Shown here piece after piece: positions 1-5,628 of a DNA stretch of 11,345 bases (position 1 is its first letter; each line of letters begins with the position of its first letter). This DNA comes from an uncultured Streptococcus sp. Its GTDB lineage: Bacteria; Bacillota; Bacilli; Lactobacillales; Streptococcaceae. The notes beneath the pieces are model-generated. The model searched no databases, had not been told where the DNA came from, and saw nothing but the letters and a program-made list of their open reading frames with translations. Position numbers and translations under genes: made by a program. The stretch is from positions 1 to 11,345 of the forward strand of contig CABSQC010000015.1 of the NCBI GenBank assembly GCA_902479835.1, read 5' to 3'.

Positions 1-194
1 GGTCTATTCCAGTTGCCTTCGTCCTCTTTGTGGTGACAATTTTGGTTCCTGGATTTAATAATCTCTTCCACGTTTCAAACTTGAGCTTGACTCAATGGAT
101 GGTTGTTGCCGTAGGAGCACTTATGATCGTGGTCCTTGTTGAGATTGTTAAAGCAGTCCAACGAGCGCTTGGAAAAGATAAAAACGCTATTTAA
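1..194 (+). CDS. P-type cation-transporting ATPase, C-terminal end (5' end outside window)
   Basis: The frame beginning at base 3 is open for 63 codons and stops with TAA at 192-194. The visible protein is the end of a membrane protein. A hydrophobic segment (from VAFVLFVVTILVP) is followed by a short polar turn containing FNNLFHVSNLSLTQW, a second hydrophobic helix (MVVAVGALMIVVLVEIV) and a basic tail ending KAVQRALGKDKNAI. A helix, a loop with an LSLTQW-type motif, a helix ending in VEIVK and a basic tail match the last two transmembrane segments of bacterial PacL/SERCA-like calcium ATPases (family knowledge). The phosphorylation and nucleotide domains lie outside the window, so the transported ion is not shown. 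The gene is followed at once by a terminator, so it is the last gene of its transcript. Another polytopic transporter cannot be fully excluded. Confidence 0.72.
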   Translation, partial: SIPVAFVLFVVTILVPGFNNLFHVSNLSLTQWMVVAVGALMIVVLVEIVKAVQRALGKDKNAI

Positions 195-203
195 ACAATC
201 ATG

Positions 204-229
204 AAAAGTCATCTTCGGATGGCTTTTTT
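204..229 (+). terminator. Rho-independent terminator of the P-type ATPase gene
   Basis: Ten bases, AAAAGTCATC (204-213), can pair with GATGGCTTTT (218-227) through one G-T pair across a TTCG tetraloop (214-217). The 3' arm runs into a T-tract (224-229). It starts 9 bases after the ATPase stop codon. Confidence 0.85.
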
Positions 230-256
230 GCGGGCAAAATATACTGGGCATATTTC

Positions 257-285
257 TTGAGGTACGTGTGGATTTTTGATAAACT
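257..285 (+). promoter_or_regulatory. Probable promoter of the aquaporin gene
   Basis: A TTGAGG -35 element (257-262) lies 17 bases upstream of TAAACT (280-285). The -10 is preceded by TG at 277-278, giving an extended -10, TGATAAACT. The expected transcription start near 292 leaves a leader of about 25 bases that contains the GAAAGGAAA ribosome binding site. It lies between the upstream terminator and the aquaporin start, as expected for a single-gene unit. Confidence 0.6.
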
Positions 286-316
286 AGTCAACAGTTTGAA
301 GAAAGGAAACTTAGTT

Positions 317-985
317 ATGAAAAAGTTTTTTGCTGAAGTAATCGGCACATTTATGCTTGTCTTTATCGGGACTGGCGCAGTTGTTTTTGGAAATGGAACA
401 GAAGGTCTGGGACATTTAGGAATAGCCTTGGCATTCGGTTTGTCCATTGTTGCAGCAGCTTACTCATTTGGGACTGTTTCTGGTGCCCACTTGAACCCGG
501 CTGTTTCGATTGCCATGTTTGTGAACAAACGCTTGTCTTCAAAGGACTTGGTTAATTATATTGCAGCTCAAGTAGTGGGGGCGGTTCTCGCATCTGCAAC
601 AGTACTCTTCCTCTTGTCAAATTCAGGTATGTCAACAGCTAGTCTTGGTGAAAATGCCCTAGCGAAGGGTGTGACCCCATTTGGCGGATTCTTGTTTGAA
701 GTAATTGCTTCCTTTATCTTTATTTTGGTCATCATGACAGTGACATCAGCTACCAAAGGTAATGGGAAGATCGCTGGTCTTGTGATCGGTTTGAGCTTGA
801 CTTTGATTATTCTTGTTGGTTTGAACATTACAGGACTTTCTGTTAACCCGGCTCGTAGCTTGGCACCTGCCCTCTTTGTTGGTGGTGCAGCCCTTCAACA
901 AATTTGGATCTTTATTTTGGCTCCAATTGTCGGTGGTGTTCTGGCTGCAATCGTTGCAAAAAATCTCTTGGATACAGAAGAGTAA
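317..985 (+). CDS. Aquaporin (MIP family), AqpZ-like channel
   Basis: This is a 222-residue membrane channel of the major intrinsic protein family. Both NPA boxes are present: NPA at residues 60-62 (GAHLNPAV) and NPA-R at 177-180 (SVNPARS), each on a re-entrant half helix. Six hydrophobic segments surround them and the length is typical of AqpZ. The stretch LTLIILVGLNITGLSVNPARS aligns without gaps to AqpZ. By that alignment the selectivity-filter positions are F40, I165, L174 and R180. The AqpZ histidine and threonine are therefore replaced, so water alone may not be the substrate. Streptococcal aquaporins have been reported to pass hydrogen peroxide, glycerol or oxygen; the substrate here is not shown. 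The ATG at 317 is chosen because GAAAGGAAA lies just upstream. An in-frame TTG at 257 has no ribosome binding site and coincides with the -35 box. It is transcribed alone, between terminators. Confidence 0.95.
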   Translation: MKKFFAEVIGTFMLVFIGTGAVVFGNGTEGLGHLGIALAFGLSIVAAAYSFGTVSGAHLNPAVSIAMFVNKRLSSKDLVNYIAAQVVGAVLASATVLFLLSNSGMSTASLGENALAKGVTPFGGFLFEVIASFIFILVIMTVTSATKGNGKIAGLVIGLSLTLIILVGLNITGLSVNPARSLAPALFVGGAALQQIWIFILAPIVGGVLAAIVAKNLLDTEE

Positions 986-1017
986 AAAAATTGGTTCCGA
1001 AGGAACCAATTTTTTTA
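984..1017. terminator. Bidirectional Rho-independent terminator between aquaporin and phosphoesterase genes
   Basis: A perfect stem TTGGTTCC (991-998) / GGAACCAA (1002-1009) with a GAA loop is flanked by an A-run (984-990) and a T-run (1010-1016), so it reads as a terminator on both strands. It overlaps the stop codon of both convergent genes. Confidence 0.93.
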
Positions 1018-1872
1018 TAGTTCAAGGATCGCCATGGCTTGAGAAAATTCATGAGCGAGCTGTTTTTTCTTGTATGCTTTAAATTCGGGGAGGTCTTTGA
1101 TTCTGCGATAGCGTTTGTAGGGATCGTATCGTTTTGGAAAATCATATTCAGGAAAAGCTTCGAAAAATTGTTTGCAGAGCTCCCATTCTCGGACATAGCC
1201 TAAAGGTCTGGCATGATAGGTGATCGTGTCAATAGTTGTTGCTGGCATTCGGTGGTGGCTATGACCAAAAATTACTTCTCTGACAGGAAATTGTCTAAAA
1301 AGCTCATGAAAGGCTTGGCTCCCTAAAAAAGCATTGAAACGTTCAAAATAAGGGTGGCGTAGGAGAAACTGACTATGGGGAACAAAGTGCATAGCGATAA
1401 TCAAGGGTTGATCCACTTGCATGAGCTCTTGTTCCAGCTCTTGCAAAAGATTTTTGGTAATGGCTGGATCAGATCCCCTTCGTTGGAGGCGTCTGTCAAA
1501 CCAAAACAGATTCTTGGTTTGAAGATGTTTTTGGGGAGAGACGGTAGGAACAAAGCTGTAGTCATACCAGCCCGAAAAAGCAAGAAGCGTATGATTGGAG
1601 AAGGGAATCTTTTGAAATTCAAAAGGTCTTATGGCTTCTTCTGATAGGCCCAGCATATCATGATTTCCCAAGCTAAAGGTCACAGGAAGGTGACATTGAA
1701 GTTGGTCTAAAAATTCCTGTGAGGTCTTTTCAAAGCCGTTGGCAATATCTCCTGCAATATGGAGATGTTGAATTTTTTTGTCCTTGAAAAGAGTGATCAG
1801 GGTCTCTAATTCTTCTTTGCCGAAGTTGTTCGAATCAATATGTAAATCGGACATAAAAGCTACTGTTGTCAT
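1015..1872 (-). CDS. Calcineurin-like metallophosphoesterase (acc_ester-type putative phosphoesterase)
   Basis: The protein has 285 residues and no signal peptide or membrane helix, so it is probably cytoplasmic. It shows the full metal-binding motif set of calcineurin-like phosphoesterases: D9-x-H11 (SDLH), G41-D42 (AGDIAN), G69-N70-H71-D72, H162 (AMHFVPH) and G203-H204-S-H206. All ligands for a two-metal centre are present. The C-terminal 60 residues are rich in Lys, Arg, Tyr and Phe and extend beyond the core fold. It resembles the streptococcal/lactobacillar subfamily I remember as TIGR03729, whose members tend to occur in species with the accessory SecA2/SecY2 export system; that link is recalled and is not visible here. 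The substrate is unknown. The start at 1872 is the only good one: an in-frame TAG lies 12 bases upstream. No strong Shine-Dalgarno precedes it, and a possible -10 (TATGCT, complement of 1884-1889) sits only 11 bases upstream, so the leader may be very short. It converges with the aquaporin gene and diverges from prfB. Confidence 0.9.
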   Translation of the reverse strand: MTTVAFMSDLHIDSNNFGKEELETLITLFKDKKIQHLHIAGDIANGFEKTSQEFLDQLQCHLPVTFSLGNHDMLGLSEEAIRPFEFQKIPFSNHTLLAFSGWYDYSFVPTVSPQKHLQTKNLFWFDRRLQRRGSDPAITKNLLQELEQELMQVDQPLIIAMHFVPHSQFLLRHPYFERFNAFLGSQAFHELFRQFPVREVIFGHSHHRMPATTIDTITYHARPLGYVREWELCKQFFEAFPEYDFPKRYDPYKRYRRIKDLPEFKAYKKKQLAHEFSQAMAILEL

Positions 1873-1976
1873 GCTACCAGTCTAGCATAAGAGGATCTTT
1901 TTTTCTAACATTTAGGTTACAAATGAATAGAAAAAATGCTGAAAATCAGCTGGCTTGGCAGTGGTCAACTAGCAGA

Positions 1977-1988
1977 TCCAATATTGGA
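1977..1988. other. 12-bp perfect palindrome just upstream of the prfB promoter
   Basis: TCCAATATTGGA is its own reverse complement and ends 3 bases before the -35 element of prfB. The position would suit an operator, but no regulator is identified. Palindromes of this length are expected a few times by chance in a window this long, so the call rests on position only. The rest of the 175-base divergent gap (1873-2047) holds the prfB promoter and a 5-bp hairpin (GCTGA/TCAGC, 1938-1950) that I do not interpret. Confidence 0.3.
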
Positions 1989-1991
1989 AGG

Positions 1992-2020
1992 TGGGCAAAT
2001 AGTGAAGGTTATGATATAAT
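1992..2020 (+). promoter_or_regulatory. Promoter of prfB (-ftsE-ftsX)
   Basis: A consensus TATAAT (2015-2020) is preceded by TG at 2012-2013, giving TGATATAAT, an extended -10. TGGGCA (1992-1997) lies 17 bases upstream and matches the -35 consensus at four of six positions. The start of transcription should fall near 2027, leaving a leader of about 20 bases that includes AAAGAGG at 2036-2042, five bases before the prfB ATG. Confidence 0.85.
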
Positions 2021-2047
2021 AGACTAGATACATAGAAAGAGGTACTT

Positions 2048-3143
2048 ATGGACATTTCAGAAATTCGTCAAAAAATTGACGCAAATCGTGAAAAATTAGC
2101 TTCTTTCAGGGGGTCTCTTTGACTTAGAGGCATTGGAAGAAGAAATTGCCATTTTCGAAAATAAAATGACAGAACCTGATTTTTGGGATGATAATATTGC
2201 TGCGCAAAAGACATCTCAAGAATTAAATGAACTCAAGCAGACCTATGAAAATTTCCATCAAATGGTGGATCTCTTTGATGAGTCAGAAATCTTACTGGAC
2301 TTTTTGGCAGAAGACGATTCGGTCAAGGAAGAATTGATCGAGAAGTTGGAGGAGCTGGATAAACGTATGACCAGCTATGAGATGACCTTACTATTGTCTG
2401 AACCTTATGACAATAATAATGCCATCTTAGAAATCCACCCAGGTTCAGGAGGAACAGAAGCTCAGGACTGGGGCGACATGCTTCTTCGGATGTATACTCG
2501 TTTTGGAAATGCTCACGGCTTTAAAGTTGAAGTCTTGGACTATCAGGCTGGAGATGAGGCTGGAATCAAGTCTGTGACCTTATCTTTTGAAGGGCCACAT
2601 GCATACGGTCTTCTGAAATCTGAAATGGGGGTACACCGTTTGGTTCGAATCTCTCCATTTGACTCTGCTAAACGGCGTCATACGTCTTTTACATCTGTTG
2701 AGGTTATGCCCGAATTAGACGATACCATCGAGGTTGAAGTTCGTGATGATGATATCAAGATGGATACCTTCCGCTCTGGTGGAGCTGGTGGACAAAACGT
2801 CAACAAGGTCTCTACAGGGGTGCGCTTGACCCACATTCCGACAGGGATTGTAGTGGCATCCACCGTGGATCGAACCCAATACGGGAACCGTGATCGTGCG
2901 ATGAAGATGTTGCAAGCTAAACTCTACCAATTAGAGCAAGAGAAAAAAGCAGCAGAAGTGGATTCTCTAAAAGGGGATAAAAAAGAAATCACCTGGGGAA
3001 GTCAAATCCGCTCCTATGTTTTTACCCCTTACACCATGGTTAAGGATCACCGGACCAACTACGAAGTAGCGCAGGTAGACAAGGTGATGGATGGAGATAT
3101 CGATGGCTTTATCGATGCCTACCTTAAATGGCGTCTCCAATAA
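2048..3143 (+). CDS. prfB: Peptide chain release factor 2 (RF2), with programmed +1 frameshift
   Basis: RF2 recognises UGA and UAA in the ribosomal A site and triggers release of the finished peptide. The gene is read as 2048-2119 joined to 2121-3143. Codons 1-24 ([10 protein letters not shown]... to SL) end at an in-frame TGA (2120-2122). A +1 shift on CTT continues as [14 protein letters not shown]. The product has 364 residues, against 365 in E. coli. In full-length numbering the stop-codon-reading SPF tripeptide is at 202-204 ([10 protein letters not shown]) and the catalytic GGQ at 247-249 ([12 protein letters not shown]). The residue before GGQ is Ala, the E. coli B rather than K-12 state. 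The coiled N-terminal domain is present. AAAGAGG precedes the ATG by five bases. The frameshift makes synthesis depend on RF2 scarcity. ftsE begins 44 bases downstream with no terminator between, so co-transcription is likely. Confidence 0.97.
2108..2123 (+). promoter_or_regulatory. prfB: Programmed +1 frameshift site of prfB
   Basis: The codons read AGG GGG TCT CTT TGA C. They contain the three known elements: an internal Shine-Dalgarno-like AGGGGG (2108-2113), the slippery CTT (2117-2119) three bases further on, and the weak stop context TGA-C (2120-2123). The E. coli site differs only in having TAT in place of TCT between the GGG and CTT codons. When RF2 is scarce the ribosome slips from CTT to TTT and reads GAC, restoring the long frame. 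Confidence 0.97.
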
Positions 3144-3187
3144 CCTCGAGGGAATCAACCAGAAAAGAATGAAAGGAATTTCATTAC

Positions 3188-3880
3188 ATGTCAATGATTG
3201 AAATGAAAGATGTTGTCAAAAAGTATGACAACGGGACGACGGCCCTTCGCGGGGTCTCTGTCCAAATTGAACCAGGAGAATTTGCCTACATCGTAGGACC
3301 TTCTGGTGCAGGGAAGTCGACCTTTATTCGACTTTTATACCGTGAAGTCAAACACGATAAAGGAAGTTTGAAAGTAGCTGATTTTGATTTGGATAAAATC
3401 AAAAAACGCGATATTCCTATGTTGCGACGCAATGTGGGAGTGGTCTTCCAAGATTATAAATTGCTTCCAAAGAAAACCGTTTATGAAAATATTGCCTACG
3501 CTATGCAAGTTATCGGTGAGCGCCGTCGCAATATTAAAAAGCGTGTGATGGAAGTTTTGGATCTTGTCGGATTGAAACACAAGGTCCGCTCATTCCCGAA
3601 TGAATTGTCCGGTGGGGAGCAACAACGGATTGCGATTGCTCGTGCGATCGTCAACAATCCGAAAGTCTTGATTGCGGATGAGCCAACGGGGAACTTGGAC
3701 CCAGATAATTCATGGGAAATCATGAATCTTTTGGAGCGGATTAATCTGCAAGGGACCACAGTATTGATGGCGACCCACAATAGCCAGATTGTAAATACTT
3801 TACGTCACCGTGTCATCGCGATTGAAAATGGTCGTGTAGTGCGTGATGAAGCGGAAGGAGAGTACGGATACGATGATTAG
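3188..3880 (+). CDS. ftsE: Cell division ATP-binding protein FtsE
   Basis: This 230-residue ABC ATPase has the complete nucleotide-binding set: Walker A GPSGAGKS (37-44), Q-loop glutamine in VVFQDYKLLP (Q88), signature LSGGEQQR (140-147), Walker B LIADEPTGNLD (161-171, catalytic E165) and switch histidine H197 (MATHNS). DYKLLPKKTVYENIAYAM after the Q-loop is typical of FtsE. It pairs with FtsX at the division site. In pneumococcus the complex couples ATP hydrolysis to the extracellular peptidoglycan hydrolase PcsB and is essential (established). The ATG at 3188 follows AAGGA (3173-3177) by ten bases; the Met two codons later is too far from it. It lies 44 bases after prfB, and its last eight bases overlap the start of ftsX, so the two subunits are probably translationally coupled. 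Confidence 0.97.
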   Translation: MSMIEMKDVVKKYDNGTTALRGVSVQIEPGEFAYIVGPSGAGKSTFIRLLYREVKHDKGSLKVADFDLDKIKKRDIPMLRRNVGVVFQDYKLLPKKTVYENIAYAMQVIGERRRNIKKRVMEVLDLVGLKHKVRSFPNELSGGEQQRIAIARAIVNNPKVLIADEPTGNLDPDNSWEIMNLLERINLQGTTVLMATHNSQIVNTLRHRVIAIENGRVVRDEAEGEYGYDD

Positions 3881-4799
3881 AAGATTTTTCCGACACTTAA
3901 TCGAATCGCTTAAAAGCTTGAAACGAAATGGTTGGATGACGATTGCAGCGGTCAGCTCGGTTATGATTACCCTTAGTTTGGTTGCTATTTTCGCCTCAGT
4001 TATTGCCAATACCATCAAGCTTTCAGATGATATTCAAAACAGTGTGCGGGTTGTAGTATACATGCGCAAGGATATTCAAGATCAGAGCGAGCAGATTGAA
4101 AAAGACGGTCAAACCGTGACCAATGAAAACTACCATAAGGTCTACGATGCTCTGACAGCCATGAAGCATGTTGACAAGGTTGATTTTTCTAGCAAGGAAG
4201 AGCAGTATGATAAACTGATCAAAACGGCTGGGAACAACTGGAAGATTTTTGATGGAGATGCCAATCCTCTCTATGATGCTTATTATGTAGAGACAACAGC
4301 TCCTAAATATGTAAAGCAAGTTTCGGCTGATGCCAAAAAAATTGAAGGGGTCTCTGAAGTTAAAGATGGTGGGGTCGATACCCAACGCTTGTTTGCTCTT
4401 GGAACCTTCATCCGAAACTGGGGCTTGATTGGTGTAGCTTTATTGATCTTCATCGCAGTCTTCTTGATTTCAAATACCATTCGGATTACCATCATTTCAC
4501 GTAGTCGTGAGATTAAGATTATGCGACTGGTAGGAGCAAAAAATGGCTATATTCGTGCACCATTCCTTTTAGAAGGTGCTTGGATCGGTCTTTTGGGAGC
4601 CTTGGTTCCTTCAGCTTTAGTCTTCTACGTTTATAATGTTGTCTATACATCTATGAACAATAATTTGGCAGATCAAAACTTGTATCTCTATAGTCCTCAT
4701 CTCTTGGTACCGATCATGGTCGGTGGCCTCTTTGGATTAGGAATTTTGATTGGAGCGATTGGTTCTTCAATCTCCATGAGACGTTTTCTTAAGATATAA
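3873..4799 (+). CDS. ftsX: Cell division membrane protein FtsX
   Basis: The protein has 308 residues, the length I recall for pneumococcal FtsX. A cytoplasmic basic N-terminus (MIRRFFRHLIESLKSLKRNG) leads into TM1 (about 22-46). A large extracellular loop follows (about 47-182, rich in charged residues), then TM2 (about 184-207), TM3 (about 233-256) and TM4 (about 278-300), with a short basic tail. RSREIKIMRLVGAKNGYIRAPFLLEG after TM2 is the conserved cytoplasmic region of this permease family. The large loop is the part that contacts the PcsB coiled coil in pneumococcus (established for that species, inferred here). The ATG at 3873 is chosen over an in-frame GTG at 3843 because AAGGAG (3855-3860) lies within ftsE at a usable distance and MIRRFFRHL matches known N-termini. 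It is the last gene of the prfB-ftsE-ftsX unit. Confidence 0.96.
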   Translation: MIRRFFRHLIESLKSLKRNGWMTIAAVSSVMITLSLVAIFASVIANTIKLSDDIQNSVRVVVYMRKDIQDQSEQIEKDGQTVTNENYHKVYDALTAMKHVDKVDFSSKEEQYDKLIKTAGNNWKIFDGDANPLYDAYYVETTAPKYVKQVSADAKKIEGVSEVKDGGVDTQRLFALGTFIRNWGLIGVALLIFIAVFLISNTIRITIISRSREIKIMRLVGAKNGYIRAPFLLEGAWIGLLGALVPSALVFYVYNVVYTSMNNNLADQNLYLYSPHLLVPIMVGGLFGLGILIGAIGSSISMRRFLKI

Positions 4800-4800
4800 T

Positions 4801-4829
4801 AAAAAAGCAAGTTCGCACTTGCTTTTTTT
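4801..4829. terminator. Bidirectional terminator between ftsX and the MBL hydrolase gene
   Basis: GCAAGT (4807-4812) pairs with ACTTGC (4817-4822) around a TCGC loop. An A-run (4801-4806) and a T-run (4823-4829) flank the stem and extend the pairing. It begins one base after the ftsX stop codon. On the other strand it lies 39 bases past the MBL gene stop, so it can serve both. Confidence 0.92.
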
Positions 4830-4868
4830 GTCTACTTTTATGAGGACAGGAAGGATGATAAGGACTCT

Positions 4869-5510
4869 TTAGGATTGTCTAAAGAAGGGATTGAACATCT
4901 TCTCGTGACCAATAGAAGTTTCAGGGCCATGACCGGGATAGACAGTGTAGGAAGATGGAAGGGTAAAGAGCTCTTCTCTGATACTGCTAAGTAACTGTGT
5001 CGCGTTCCCTGTCGGAAGATCGGTCCGTCCGATAGTTTCGCGAAAAAGGGCATCACCGGATAGAACCAGGTGATCCTCAGGAAAGACGATAGAGACTCCT
5101 CCTGCAGAGTGGCCTGGTGTCTCCAGAACATAAAAGTGGAAATCAGCTATTTGGTAATCGGAGCGAATGTCATAAAGGAAGTCGGCCTCCTTGCATACCA
5201 CATCTTCTAAATCCGCATGACGATCCAAACCAGATAAATTATCGACAGGAGAAGACAACCAACTGGCTTCTGCTGAATGGACATAAACAGGTGGGAAATG
5301 ATAGGTCTGACGAACCTTTTCAAGACTCATAATGTGATCGTAATGCGTATGGGTTAAAAGAATCGCTACGATTGGTTTTCCGATGCGATCTATTTGTTTT
5401 TGAATAGTCGCCCAGTCGCTACCTGGATCGACAAGAATGAGGGAGTGGTCATTTTCAAGGTAGTAGGTGTTTTCATAAGCTACAGGATTAACAGTACGAT
5501 AGATTTTCAT
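4869..5510 (-). CDS. Metallo-beta-lactamase-fold hydrolase, glyoxalase II-like
   Basis: This 213-residue soluble protein has the glyoxalase II-like MBL-fold metal site: H54-T-H56-Y-D58-H59 (LLTHTHYDH), H134 (ETPGHSAGG), D153 (SGDALF) and H194 (YPGHGPET). GRTDLPTGN after the bridging aspartate is typical of the short bacterial glyoxalase II/YcbL-type subfamily, which lacks the C-terminal helical domain of eukaryotic glyoxalase II. Likely chemistry is thioester hydrolysis with two metal ions; the physiological substrate is not evident. The start is well supported by AAAGGAG (complement of 5516-5522), five bases before the ATG. It is transcribed alone, divergent from dinG and convergent with ftsX, and uses the bidirectional terminator near 4801-4829. 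Confidence 0.93.
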   Translation of the reverse strand: MKIYRTVNPVAYENTYYLENDHSLILVDPGSDWATIQKQIDRIGKPIVAILLTHTHYDHIMSLEKVRQTYHFPPVYVHSAEASWLSSPVDNLSGLDRHADLEDVVCKEADFLYDIRSDYQIADFHFYVLETPGHSAGGVSIVFPEDHLVLSGDALFRETIGRTDLPTGNATQLLSSIREELFTLPSSYTVYPGHGPETSIGHEKMFNPFFRQS

Positions 5511-5529
5511 AAGGACTCCTTTCTAGAAT

Positions 5530-5538
5530 AGTGTATCA
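5530..5538 (-). promoter_or_regulatory. Probable extended -10 promoter of the MBL hydrolase gene
   Basis: On the minus strand TGATACACT (complement of 5530-5538) is a TGn extended -10 with TACACT as the hexamer. CTGTTA (complement of 5553-5558) lies 17 bases further upstream and is a poor -35. Transcription would start near 5523, leaving about 13 bases that begin at the AAAGGAG ribosome binding site. Confidence 0.5.
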
Positions 5539-5609
5539 AATTGCAAGGAAAATAACAGGATTGAAGTCAACATGAAAGGAGAAAAAAATCTGCAGAGCTT
5601 GCTCAAACG

Positions 5610-5618
5610 TGATATAAT
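5610..5618 (+). promoter_or_regulatory. Extended -10 promoter abutting the dinG start codon
   Basis: TGATATAAT (5610-5618) is a perfect TGn-TATAAT. No good -35 is seen 17 bases upstream (CTGCAG at 5590-5595). Only ten bases separate the -10 from the ATG at 5629, so a transcript starting at the usual distance (about 5625-5626) would have a leader of three or four bases. Confidence 0.65.
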
Positions 5619-5628
5619 TTTAAGTATT

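Noticed and set aside
257..316. In-frame TTG start 20 codons upstream for the aquaporin
   Set aside because: There is no ribosome binding site, the TTG forms the -35 box, and the extra residues are not part of the MIP fold. The ATG at 317 has a good site.
2120..2122. In-frame TGA in prfB as a sequencing error or pseudogene
   Set aside because: It lies within a complete AGGGGG/CTT/TGA-C frameshift site and both frames encode the expected RF2 parts.
3144..3151. CCTCGAGG palindrome right after the prfB stop codon
   Set aside because: It is only 8 bp with no loop or T-tract, so it is not a terminator and is expected by chance.
4023..4385. 120-codon open frame on the minus strand inside ftsX
   Set aside because: It is antisense to a well-supported gene and has a low-complexity hydrophobic translation with no recognisable family.
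5572..5628. Longer dinG start (MKGEKNLQSLLKRD...)
   Set aside because: Its ribosome binding site is weak, the segment contains a perfect extended -10, and the 817-residue form matches the usual streptococcal length. Kept as an alternative in the dinG entry.
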